From assembly GCA_964468725.1 (NCBI GenBank), contig CAYXVU010000063.1, forward strand, positions 1-27,484: a DNA stretch of 27,484 nt, read 5' to 3'. This stretch comes from CAYXVU01 sp964468725 (GTDB taxonomy: Bacteria; Acidobacteriota; Blastocatellia; UBA7656). Position numbers and translations under genes: made by a program. Shown here one piece after another: positions 7,913 through 14,434 of the stretch (within the stretch, counting starts at the first letter, position 1; each line of letters starts with the position of its first letter). A model generated the notes under the pieces. The model had not been told where the DNA came from and did no database searches. It saw nothing but the letters and a program-made list of their open reading frames with translations.

Positions 7913-8530
7913 ATGATGCAGGCTCGCACTCTACATCGCTGGCTCGGGGCGCTGATGCTGTTGCCGTTTTGCGCCTGGGCAATCACCGGGCTGATCTTCT
8001 TTCTCAAACCCGGTTATGCAGACGCGTATGAACTATTGGCGCTCAAAACCTATCCGCCGAACACGGACGCGCTGCAACCCTTTGCCGCCAACCCCGATTG
8101 GCAGAGTTGCAAACTGCTACGCACGACGCTGGGCGATCACCTCATTGCACAGACCCGCGAGGGCTGCACGCACCTCGATCTGGCGACGCGGACGCCGAAG
8201 GCACAGCCGAGCGATGAAGAGGTGCGCCGCTTGTTGGAAGAGGCTATTGCCGCTTCGCCCAATCCGGCGCGCTACGGGCAAATCGTCAGCTTGTCAGAGC
8301 GGCGCGCAACGACCGATACAGGGGTTCGCATCACCCTCAATTGGGAGTGTCTGACGGTGACGCAACGCGGCAATGACACCGATTGGATTGATCGGTTCTA
8401 TAAGATTCATTACCTGCAACTGACCGGCTCGGCTTCCACAGATCGCGTCATCGGTTTTATGGGGATCGTTTTCCTGCTCGCCCTCAATGCGCTCGGCTTG
8501 AAGCTCTTATTTGTCAGGCGGGCGAAATAG
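7913..8530 (+). CDS. small PepSY-associated transmembrane-type protein
   Basis: The protein has 205 residues and starts at tandem ATG codons (7913 and 7916), 4 nt after the VanZ-like gene stop. The open frame extends upstream to 7742, but that portion overlaps the VanZ-like gene in another frame and is not protein-like. An N-terminal membrane helix (LHRWLGALMLLPFCAWAITGLIFF) begins with the histidine-tryptophan pattern of PepSY-associated helices. An extracytoplasmic middle domain (about 30-165) follows, and a second helix lies near the C-terminus after FYKIHYLQLTG. It is much shorter than the usual multi-helix PepSY iron-reductase-like proteins. The assignment rests on the helix pattern and is moderate. 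Its role is unknown. Confidence 0.65.
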   Translation: MMQARTLHRWLGALMLLPFCAWAITGLIFFLKPGYADAYELLALKTYPPNTDALQPFAANPDWQSCKLLRTTLGDHLIAQTREGCTHLDLATRTPKAQPSDEEVRRLLEEAIAASPNPARYGQIVSLSERRATTDTGVRITLNWECLTVTQRGNDTDWIDRFYKIHYLQLTGSASTDRVIGFMGIVFLLALNALGLKLLFVRRAK

Positions 8531-8596
8531 CCGGTCATCAGGCTAACGCGCGTCGATGTGTGTGCCTCTCTTTCTGGCTATGAGAACACAACTCTC

Positions 8597-8631
8597 ACGA
8601 AGACTCTCTGCATCAGGCTCACAGCCTTCGT
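8597..8631. terminator. possible bidirectional hairpin between convergent genes
   Basis: ACGAAG (8597-8602) pairs with CTTCGT (8626-8631), and inside it AGGCT (8615-8619) pairs with AGCCT (8623-8627); the two overlap, so they are alternatives. The spacer 8531-8697 separates the rightward PepSY-type gene from the leftward JAMM gene, where a terminator is expected. There is no U-tract, so support is weak. I see nothing else in this spacer except a 9-nt direct repeat, CATCAGGCT (8536 and 8611). Confidence 0.25.
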
Positions 8632-8697
8632 AACCAGAATGCCCTTTCACCTACCACACTCTCTGCTTCTCTCAAATCCGATGAGGCGACAGAAAGA

Positions 8698-9285
8698 TCA
8701 CCGCCCGAACTCTTGCACCCGCGCCAGACTCTCCGGTGACCACTTCGCCACATTCAACCAGTCGAGTCCGATGTGCACAATGGTCGTCTTGCGGCTGTGC
8801 GGATCGTACATAAACATCCCGCTGCTCGTAATCGTAAAGATCGGCACGCCCAATCTGTCGGCAACCTCACGATCCTCAGAACTCGGTTTCGGATTCACAC
8901 TGTTGGGATGCGTATGCACGATGGCAATCGCATTGGGCTGCCAATCGAAAGAGACTTGTTTGTACTCGTGTGTGCGTCCGGCTTCGCGCGCGCGATAGGA
9001 ACCATCAAGCATGCGAAAGATCAACACCAATCCCTCTTGCGGACTGGTTCCGGCTTTCGCATACGACCAAGCGTTTTCAAATTCGCGCACCACCTGTTTG
9101 CCGATCTTCGTGAAATCGAATGCTGTCCGTTTTTTCGGCGAACTGATGGGCAGCGCTTCTTGATTGGCTGCTTTGCGCAGCACCTCATCCGGCAGATAGA
9201 TAGAGAACGGATACGCCTGCCCTTCGAAGGTAGCGATCAAAAGGGTGCAGGCCGTCAACCAGGCAATCATGAGCTTGCGCTTCAT
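8698..9285 (-). CDS. exported JAMM/MPN-motif metalloprotease-like protein
   Basis: The protein has 195 residues with an N-terminal signal peptide (MKRKLMIAWLTACTLLIATFEGQA). GGGAGG lies about 10 nt before the ATG at 9285. The central feature is HTHP followed by seven residues and SSED: His124, His126, Ser135 and Asp138 fit the JAMM zinc motif H-x-H-P-x7-S-x2-D exactly. Glu84 (SPQEGLVLIF) is a candidate for the upstream catalytic glutamate. The following strand GVPIFTITSSGMFMYDP also fits the MPN fold. JAMM enzymes cleave isopeptide or peptide bonds, and some bacterial members act on cell-wall peptides; related DUF4329-type domains share this motif. Export and an amidase gene nearby favour an envelope substrate, which is inference. 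Activity is unproven. Confidence 0.72.
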   Translation of the reverse strand: MKRKLMIAWLTACTLLIATFEGQAYPFSIYLPDEVLRKAANQEALPISSPKKRTAFDFTKIGKQVVREFENAWSYAKAGTSPQEGLVLIFRMLDGSYRAREAGRTHEYKQVSFDWQPNAIAIVHTHPNSVNPKPSSEDREVADRLGVPIFTITSSGMFMYDPHSRKTTIVHIGLDWLNVAKWSPESLARVQEFGR

Positions 9286-9350
9286 ATCCTTAGAACCTCC
9301 CGCGCAACACTGCCATCCCCTGTTCAGGTTGAAAGATTGTGGCTTTCTCT

Positions 9351-9386
9351 AGGAGGCGAAGTCGTGAAAGCGGCGCTTCGCCTCCT
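9351..9386. other. perfect 11-bp inverted repeat in the spacer upstream of the JAMM gene
   Basis: AGGAGGCGAAG (9351-9361) and CTTCGCCTCCT (9376-9386) are exact complements with a 14-nt loop. It lies 65 nt upstream of the JAMM gene start, between it and the amidase gene. There is no T-run on either side, so a protein-binding site or an RNA hairpin in the JAMM leader is as likely as a terminator. Confidence 0.45.
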
Positions 9387-9516
9387 CTCCGGGCACATCA
9401 CAGAACCTGTTCTAGAGCGTTTAACGGATGGTGTCGGTAAGGGGTTGTCAAATGATGTTAAAGAGAGCGGCGGGTTGTGAAAAGCATGTCCGAGATCGGT
9501 AAAAAATGGGACAGGT

Positions 9517-9541
9517 GCAAAAGGCGCACGGGTTTTCGCCT
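9517..9541 (-). terminator. candidate rho-independent terminator after the amidase gene
   Basis: On the reverse strand, just after the amidase stop, AGGCG (9541-9537) pairs with CGCCT (9526-9522) around a 10-nt loop and is followed by TTT. The stem is short, so strength is doubtful. Confidence 0.4.
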
Positions 9542-9551
9542 ACGAGAAGCC

Positions 9552-10301
9552 TCATTGCGCGCTGGCCGGAGAGCGCAAAAAGCCTTCGATTCCGGCGGCG
9601 AGGGCGGCTGCCATCTTCTGTTGCCCGTCTTCGGACTTGATGAAGTCGGCATCCTGCGCATTTGCCAGCACGACCATCTCAATCGTGACAATAGGAACGC
9701 GAGAATAGATGGAGCCGGTAAGCGCCCCCTGACGCGCGCCGACAAAGGTTTGCGAATCGCCGCGCACCCCGCCATCTTTCAGGAGGCCATGCAAGGCTTC
9801 GGACATGCCGCGATGAATGGCTTCGGCGGCAGCGCGACTGCGGGCGATGATCTCAGGGGTCGGGCCGGTGAGGCCATCCACACGCCCCTGCCTGTCCGGC
9901 GCGTAAAGCGCAAACCCGGAGTCGGTGCTCGCATCACAATGCAAGCGCACCATCACAGCAGCGTTGGCTTGGTTGGCGATGGCGGCGCGGTCTTTGTTAC
10001 GCACCAGTTGGGTCTCCGAAGATTTGGTCATCACGACGCGCAGCCCTTTGGCTTCGAGCAAGGCTTGCACTTTGAGGGCGACCAGCCAGACGATATGAAC
10101 TTCGGTGGTGCCGTTTTGCATCACGTTACCGGCGCTGGTTTCCGAAGGGTGGCCGGGATCAAGGCAAACCACTGATGGCTCTTTGGCGGGCGGCGCGGTT
10201 GCCGAAGAAGACTGCGACGATGAAGCGACTGGCGCGTCACTTTGCGAGCCGCATACTTGTAAGGTCAAACAGAGCAGTGCCAGCATCAGAGGTTTGGCCA
10301 A
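9552..10301 (-). CDS. exported N-acetylmuramoyl-L-alanine amidase (Amidase_3)
   Basis: This enzyme hydrolyses the amide bond between N-acetylmuramic acid and L-alanine in peptidoglycan. All four Amidase_3 residues are present: His51 (CLDPGH), Glu67 (TTEVHIVW), His121 (VRLHCDAST) and Glu208 (VTIEM). I chose a TTG start at 10301, giving 249 residues, because GAGAGGAG lies 8 nt upstream. The product also begins with a neat signal peptide (MAKPLMLALLCLTLQVCG). The frame extends to an ATG at 10421, but those 40 extra residues would bury the signal sequence. Cys17 might be a lipid-attachment site, although LQVC is a poor lipobox. Residues 20-40 are a Ser/Ala-rich linker. It is flanked by two other exported-protein genes on the same strand, separated by hairpins. 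Confidence 0.88.
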   Translation of the reverse strand: MAKPLMLALLCLTLQVCGSQSDAPVASSSQSSSATAPPAKEPSVVCLDPGHPSETSAGNVMQNGTTEVHIVWLVALKVQALLEAKGLRVVMTKSSETQLVRNKDRAAIANQANAAVMVRLHCDASTDSGFALYAPDRQGRVDGLTGPTPEIIARSRAAAEAIHRGMSEALHGLLKDGGVRGDSQTFVGARQGALTGSIYSRVPIVTIEMVVLANAQDADFIKSEDGQQKMAAALAAGIEGFLRSPASAQ

Positions 10302-10469
10302 GCGCGTTTCTCCTCTCTCATCGTCAGAGTACGAGTAGTCTAGCCTTTGAACCTCCGCCTCGCCAATCACCGATCCGATATCTTGAATCGCCTTCATAGC
10401 AAAGTTGCCAAGAGGTAGCAATCACGCAGAGAGCGGCAAGGCAGTCGGTTGGCAGAGTTGCAACAAACG

Positions 10470-10505
10470 CAGTGATGTGTGAAGAGTATTCCTCACACAT
10501 CACTG
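10470..10505 (-). terminator. perfect 13-bp hairpin downstream of the selenoprotein peroxiredoxin gene
   Basis: CAGTGATGTGTGA (10470-10482) and TCACACATCACTG (10493-10505) are exact complements with a 10-nt loop. The hairpin begins 8 nt after the peroxiredoxin stop codon (10516-10514). On the reverse strand it is followed by CGTTTGTTG, a weak U-rich stretch, so termination or 3'-end protection is likely. Confidence 0.6.
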
Positions 10506-10513
10506 GTCACCGG

Positions 10514-11068
10514 TCACGGTTTTTTCTCAGGGAAGGCGCTACAGACTTGATATGCGCCGGTCGGGTCAATCGCGGTTTGCCCTTGCTCAATGTGGCGGAT
10601 GATGCCCTCTTTGTCCACCACGAAGGTTGCGCGAGTGGCAAAGCCCTGCTCTTCGCTCAGAATGCCGTACGTTTTGGAAACTTGTCGTTTGAAATCGCTC
10701 AGCAGCGGGAAGGTGACTTGAATGTCTTCAGCAAATCTCTTGTTGGCGGCAAAACTGTCAACGCTGATACCGAGAATCTGCGTCTCTTTGGCTTCGAACT
10801 TGGCAATATCAGCCTGATATGCCTTGAGTTCGCGCGTTCAGCCGCCGGTGAAAGCCAGCACATAAAAGGCGAGCACGACACTCTTCTTGCCTTTGAAATC
10901 GCTCAACTTCACGGGCTGGCGGTTTTGATCTATGAGGGTGAAGTCGGGAGCCGCATCGCCGACTTTCAAATGCGTCTTGGGCGCTTGCTGCGCGCCGCCG
11001 GGCGAGGCAAGCGCGGCGAACAGCAACAGCAATGCAAGCCCGGTGATGACAGGTTTTCGATCTCTCAC
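10514..11068 (-). CDS. exported selenoprotein peroxiredoxin (AhpC/TSA family), Sec77 encoded by in-frame UGA
   Basis: The gene encodes a 184-residue thiol (here selenol) peroxidase. It starts at GTG 11068, with GGAGG 6 nt upstream, giving signal peptide MRDRKPVITGLALLLLFAALASPGGA. The peroxiredoxin fold then runs from LKVGDAAPDFTLID through KGKKSVVLAFYVLAFTGG. At 10840-10838 the codon is TGA, exactly where the peroxidatic cysteine of the TxxC motif belongs (TGG-U). The frame continues without interruption: TRELKAYQADIAKFE, QILGISVDSFAANKRFA, VTFPLLSDF, then RATFVVDKEGIIRHI with the conserved active-site Arg146. It ends at a TGA at 10516-10514. Cys176 near the C-terminus (AYQVCSAF) could be the resolving thiol. 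A SECIS-like hairpin follows the UGA. A standard gene caller would truncate this gene to 76 residues. The selC, selB, selA and selD genes needed for insertion are not in the window. Confidence 0.9.
10795..10832 (-). promoter_or_regulatory. bacterial SECIS-like stem-loop directing Sec at the UGA
   Basis: Reading the mRNA (reverse strand), the UGA is followed by 14 nt and then the upper stem GGCA-UAUCA. An apical loop GGC is closed by UGAUA-U-UGCC (10823-10802). This gives nine base pairs with one bulged U in the 3' arm. Below it CGAAC (10832-10828) pairs with GUUCG (10799-10795) across an internal loop of UCAA against AA. The first loop G is 24 nt after the UGA. Bacterial SECIS elements are known to lie just 3' of the UGA within the coding region, with G at the start of a small apical loop and often a bulged U. 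This element fits that description. It is coding sequence as well, so folding was judged by eye. Confidence 0.8.
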
Positions 11069-11112
11069 GATTGACCTCCGTCGAAAGGGTTCGGAATTCC
11101 ACTGATGGTGGC

Positions 11113-11142
11113 AGACTCGCAAACCTCGCGGCGACTTGTCAA
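11113..11142 (-). promoter_or_regulatory. possible promoter for the peroxiredoxin gene
   Basis: On the reverse strand a perfect -35 hexamer TTGACA (11142-11137) is followed after 18 nt by GAGTCT (11118-11113), a poor -10. It lies about 45 nt upstream of the GTG start. Only the -35 is convincing. Confidence 0.25.
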
Positions 11143-11201
11143 CGGTTTCCGCGTCAGCGATGATGCGCGCGGTTCCCAATTTATAAAAGAGAGGCATCGG
11201 T

Positions 11202-11570
11202 ATGTCGGAGAATTATGTCCCTGCGAATGAGCAACTCATCGTCGAAGTCTATACCAACCACTATGAAGCGTCGCTGGCATTCTATTTGAGCTACGGGTTT
11301 CGCGTCGTGCGCGACGAAGGCAATTTCGCTGAACTCGGATGGGAAGATTCCCGCCTCTTCATCGAAGCCGTCGCCGATGCGCCGGTCGCCTCTGTCAACA
11401 TTGGCAACCTGCGCGTTATGGTTGCCGACGTTGATGCGTACTGGCAGTTAGCGCAACAGCAGAACGCCGAAATCATTCACCCTATCGCCGACCGCTACTA
11501 CGGATTGCGCGACTTTACCATCGCTGGGCCGGACGGTTTGGGGCTGCGCTTTGCTACCGAATTGCGCTAG
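11202..11570 (+). CDS. VOC (glyoxalase/bleomycin-resistance-like) family protein
   Basis: The protein has 122 residues and starts at ATG 11202, with GAGAGG 7 nt upstream. It shows the beta-alpha-beta-beta-beta pattern of the vicinal-oxygen-chelate fold: LIVEVYTNHYEASLAFYLSYGFRVVRDEGNFAELGWEDSRLFIE in the first half, and LRVMVADVDAYWQLAQQQNAEI then YGLRDFTIAGPDGLGLRFA in the second. The ending with DPxG-like GPDGLGLRF is typical of the family. Metal ligands are not obvious, so it may not be a classical glyoxalase. No signal peptide is present. It is transcribed away from the peroxiredoxin gene, with 133 nt between their starts. Confidence 0.82.
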   Translation: MSENYVPANEQLIVEVYTNHYEASLAFYLSYGFRVVRDEGNFAELGWEDSRLFIEAVADAPVASVNIGNLRVMVADVDAYWQLAQQQNAEIIHPIADRYYGLRDFTIAGPDGLGLRFATELR

Positions 11571-11909
11571 GCTGCGAAACGCAAAGAGGCAGAGAGGCAG
11601 AGACGCAAAGATCGAGAAAACTTTCGACTAGTACCCGACTACCGACTACCGGCTACCGAAACTGACAACGGATAAATGCCGCATTCCAATTGACGAAACC
11701 GCATAAAAGCGATAAGTTTGCCGAGAACGTGGCAGCAGCTTTTCCGCGAGGCTTTTGCAGATTTCAACTCGCTCTTCTGAAGATGCAGCGTTCCGCGAAC
11801 GCAATTCTCAACTCGAGAAGTTCCCAGCCGAAACGACGGATAGGGAATAAAACAGCCTCTGGCAATCATGAAAAGATGGCGGCATCAAAACCATTTTACG
11901 GAGGCCATC
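11571..11909. other. 339-nt spacer without a convincing gene, containing short tandem words
   Basis: The left part carries two runs of about 8-nt words. GAGGCAGA-type units lie at about 11586-11609 and CGACTACC-type units at about 11645-11658. Small open frames in the remainder (for example 11690-11932) have no ribosome-binding site or family resemblance. The only firm signal is the ribosome-binding site for the DUF2934 gene at the right edge. Confidence 0.5.
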
Positions 11910-12113
11910 ATGCCGAAATCAGCACGCAGTAAAAAGCAGCCGGGAGCGCCTGTCGAAGCGCTTCCGGCTACCGGCGAAATCACCCCGTCTCAGCCGAGCG
12001 ATGCAGAGATTGCTCAGCGCGCATACGAAATCTTCCTCGCGCGCGGCGATGCGCCCGGCGATGAGGTGTCAGACTGGTTGCAAGCCGAAGCCGAATTGCG
12101 CGGCACGGTGTAA
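11910..12113 (+). CDS. DUF2934 domain-containing small protein
   Basis: The protein has 67 residues. The ATG at 11910 is chosen because GGAGG lies 5 nt upstream; the open frame starts earlier, at 11868, without a ribosome-binding site. Residues 1-30 are basic then Pro/Ala-rich and probably disordered. The C-terminal half is the DUF2934 signature (IAQRAYEIFLARGDAPGDEVSDWLQAEAELR). DUF2934 proteins are small and of unknown function and are frequent in Acidobacteria and Proteobacteria. It lies 126 nt upstream of the transketolase gene on the same strand and could share its transcript. Confidence 0.82.
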   Translation: MPKSARSKKQPGAPVEALPATGEITPSQPSDAEIAQRAYEIFLARGDAPGDEVSDWLQAEAELRGTV

Positions 12114-12192
12114 TCGCCCGTCTGCGGTCGGATCATTCCAATTGCCCATGCACACTGCGGTGCGCCTGTGGCTGGTCTGTATTGAGAACTTC

Positions 12193-12208
12193 GCAAGCCC
12201 CGGCTTGC
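12193..12208. other. compact palindrome upstream of the transketolase gene
   Basis: GCAAGCC and GGCTTGC are exact complements separated by CC. The element lies 31 nt upstream of the transketolase ATG and just before its AGGAGAGG ribosome-binding site. It could be an operator or a leader hairpin; nothing in the sequence identifies a binder. Confidence 0.35.
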
Positions 12209-12239
12209 ACCAACGATTCCGAATAGGAGAGGCAAGCTT

Positions 12240-14300
12240 ATGAGTCATGCAATCAAACGAGCCGATGATGCATCCGGTCATGACAAAAAACTCGACGAGT
12301 TGTGCATCAATACCATTCGTACCTTAGCAATGGACGCCGTTCAACAAGCGAACTCCGGCCACCCCGGTACGCCGATGGCGCTCGCTCCCGTCGCCTATGC
12401 GTTGTGGGATCGCTTCCTGCGTCACAACCCGACCAACCCGGCGTGGCCTAACCGCGACCGCTTCGTGCTGTCCGCCGGACACGCTTCGATGTTGATCTAT
12501 TCGATGCTCCACCTGACGGGCTATGACTTGCCGCTCGACGACCTCAAACGCTTCCGCCAATGGGGTTCGCTCACCCCCGGCCACCCCGAATACGGGCACA
12601 CAGCCGGAGTCGAAACCACTACCGGGCCACTCGGTCAAGGCGTTGCCACTTCAGTTGGCATGGCGATTGCCGAACGCTGGCTTGCCGCTCACTTCAATCG
12701 CCCCGATCACGAAATCGTCAATTATCGAATCTATGCCATCGCTGGTGACGGCTGCATCATGGAAGGCGTCTCGCAAGAAGCGGCATCGCTCGCTGGCCAT
12801 CTGCAACTGAGCAACCTCGTCTGGATTTACGATAACAATCGCATCACCATCGAAGGCAACACCGCGCTCGCTTTCAGCGATGACGTCGCGGCGCGCTTTA
12901 TGGCCTATCACTGGAACGTGCTGCGCGTCGGCGATGCCAATGATCTGGGCTTGCTTGAGCAAGCCTTACGCTCGGCGCAAAAAGAGGACGAACGCCCGAC
13001 CCTCATCATCGTTGACAGTCATATCGCTTGGGGCGCGCCCAACAAACAAGACACCTCCGCCGCGCACGGCGAACCGCTCGGCGAAGAAGAGATTCGCTTG
13101 ACCAAAGAACGTTATGGCTGGCCCTCCGACGCCAAATTCCTCGTGCCCGATGAAGTCAAAGAGCACATGACGAAAGCCATCACACGCGGCCAAGCGTCGG
13201 AAGCCGAATGGAACGAAAAGTTCGCCGCTTACAAAGCCGCCCATCCCGAACTAGCTGCCGAGTGGGAATGCATGCAGGCAGGCAGCTTGCCCGACGGCTG
13301 GGAGGCCGCTATCCCGACTTTTCCCGCTGATGAAAAAGGCCTGGCAGGCCGCGACGCCAATAACAAAGTTCTCAATGCCCTCGCCAAAATCGTACCCTGG
13401 TTGGTCGGCGGTTCGGCTGACCTTGCGCCTTCGACCAAGACGCGGTTGGCAGACGGTGGCGATTTCGAAGCCGGTTCTTACGGCGGGCGCAATCTGCACT
13501 TTGGCGTGCGCGAACATGCGATGGGTTCGATTATGAATGGCATGGGGTTGGCGAAGATTCGCACCTACGGGTCGGGCTTTCTGATCTTCTCAGACTATAT
13601 GCGCGCCTCGATTCGCCTCTCGGCGTTGATGGAACTGCCGGTCAATTACACCTTCACACATGATTCCATCGGCGTCGGCGAAGACGGGCCGACGCACCAA
13701 CCCATCGAACAGTTGGTTTCGCTGCGCGCCATTCCGCAGCTTTACGTGATGCGCCCCGCCGACGCCAATGAAGTCGCCGAAGCCTATCGCGTGATTATGA
13801 CCAGTCATGAACGCCCGGTGGCGTTGATTCTCAGCCGTCAGCCGTTGCCGATTTATGATCGCACGAAATACGCGCCCGCATCAGGGTTGCAAAAAGGCGC
13901 GTACGTCTTGGCCGATTCGGAGGGCACGCCCGATGTCATCTTGATGGCCACCGGCTCGGAGGTGCAACTCTGCGTCGGCGCGCACGAACAGTTGACCGCC
14001 GCTGGCATCAAATCGCGCGTCGTCAGCATGCCGTGTTGGGAACTATTCGAACGCCAATCGGAAGAGTACAAACAATCGGTGTTTCCCAACGCCGTGCGCG
14101 CGCGGGTTGCAGTCGAAGCGGGAACCAATCTGGGGTGGCGCAACTATGTCGGCTTGGACGGCTCGATTGTCGCGCGCCGCGAATTCGGAGCTTCCGCTCC
14201 ACTCAAAGAGTTGCTCAAGCAATTCGGCTTCACCGTCGAGAACGTCGTCGCTGAAGCGCATAAAGCCATCGAACAAGCGAAGAAGATCAGCATTTCGTAG
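12240..14300 (+). CDS. tkt: transketolase
   Basis: This 686-residue enzyme is full length for the family. It moves two-carbon ketol units between sugar phosphates in the non-oxidative pentose phosphate pathway, using thiamine diphosphate and a divalent metal. The N-terminal domain has SGHPG (39-43), SAGHAS (79-83) and the ThDP/metal motif beginning GDG at 169 and ending DNN at 200. The middle Pyr domain has the invariant catalytic Glu425 (GVREHAMGS), and DSIGVGEDGPTHQPIEQL lies further on. AGGAGAGG precedes the ATG. It leads a rightward cluster of sugar-phosphate genes and is probably co-regulated with the transaldolase-PGI gene 135 nt downstream. Confidence 0.97.
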   Translation: MSHAIKRADDASGHDKKLDELCINTIRTLAMDAVQQANSGHPGTPMALAPVAYALWDRFLRHNPTNPAWPNRDRFVLSAGHASMLIYSMLHLTGYDLPLDDLKRFRQWGSLTPGHPEYGHTAGVETTTGPLGQGVATSVGMAIAERWLAAHFNRPDHEIVNYRIYAIAGDGCIMEGVSQEAASLAGHLQLSNLVWIYDNNRITIEGNTALAFSDDVAARFMAYHWNVLRVGDANDLGLLEQALRSAQKEDERPTLIIVDSHIAWGAPNKQDTSAAHGEPLGEEEIRLTKERYGWPSDAKFLVPDEVKEHMTKAITRGQASEAEWNEKFAAYKAAHPELAAEWECMQAGSLPDGWEAAIPTFPADEKGLAGRDANNKVLNALAKIVPWLVGGSADLAPSTKTRLADGGDFEAGSYGGRNLHFGVREHAMGSIMNGMGLAKIRTYGSGFLIFSDYMRASIRLSALMELPVNYTFTHDSIGVGEDGPTHQPIEQLVSLRAIPQLYVMRPADANEVAEAYRVIMTSHERPVALILSRQPLPIYDRTKYAPASGLQKGAYVLADSEGTPDVILMATGSEVQLCVGAHEQLTAAGIKSRVVSMPCWELFERQSEEYKQSVFPNAVRARVAVEAGTNLGWRNYVGLDGSIVARREFGASAPLKELLKQFGFTVENVVAEAHKAIEQAKKISIS

Positions 14301-14325
14301 AATGGGATGTTGGTTGGCAACGGTC

Positions 14326-14417
14326 GGTTGTCGGTCACAGTTGAAGAGCGCAGCGCGCGAATCAAAAACGCATTGCGCGGCACAGAACCGACAATGAACT
14401 ACCGGCAACCGACAACC
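14326..14417. repeat. inverted repeat of CGGTTGTCGGT words between tkt and tal-pgi
   Basis: GGTTGTCGGT (14326-14335) and ACCGACAACC (14408-14417) are exact 10-bp complements. A further ACCGACA at 14387-14393 can also pair with the left arm. The core (about 14336-14380) contains GCGCAGCGCGC and GCGCGGC. The spacer separates tkt from tal-pgi and ends next to the AGGAGG ribosome-binding site. Confidence 0.6.
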
Positions 14418-14434
14418 ATATTTCAGGAGGATAT

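Noticed and set aside
10472..11074. 200-residue forward open frame over the peroxiredoxin gene
   Set aside because: It is antisense to a recognisable gene, has no family resemblance and arises from codon bias on the opposite strand.
10838..11197. A 119-residue protein ending at the TGA, or a pseudogene with a nonsense mutation
   Set aside because: The region beyond the TGA continues the same peroxiredoxin in the same frame with conserved residues, and a SECIS-like hairpin follows. A selenocysteine codon explains this better than truncation. The first 43 residues of the longer frame also precede a good GTG start with ribosome-binding site.
11690..11932. 80-residue open frame before the DUF2934 gene
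   Set aside because: No ribosome-binding site, no family resemblance, and it overlaps the DUF2934 start in another frame.
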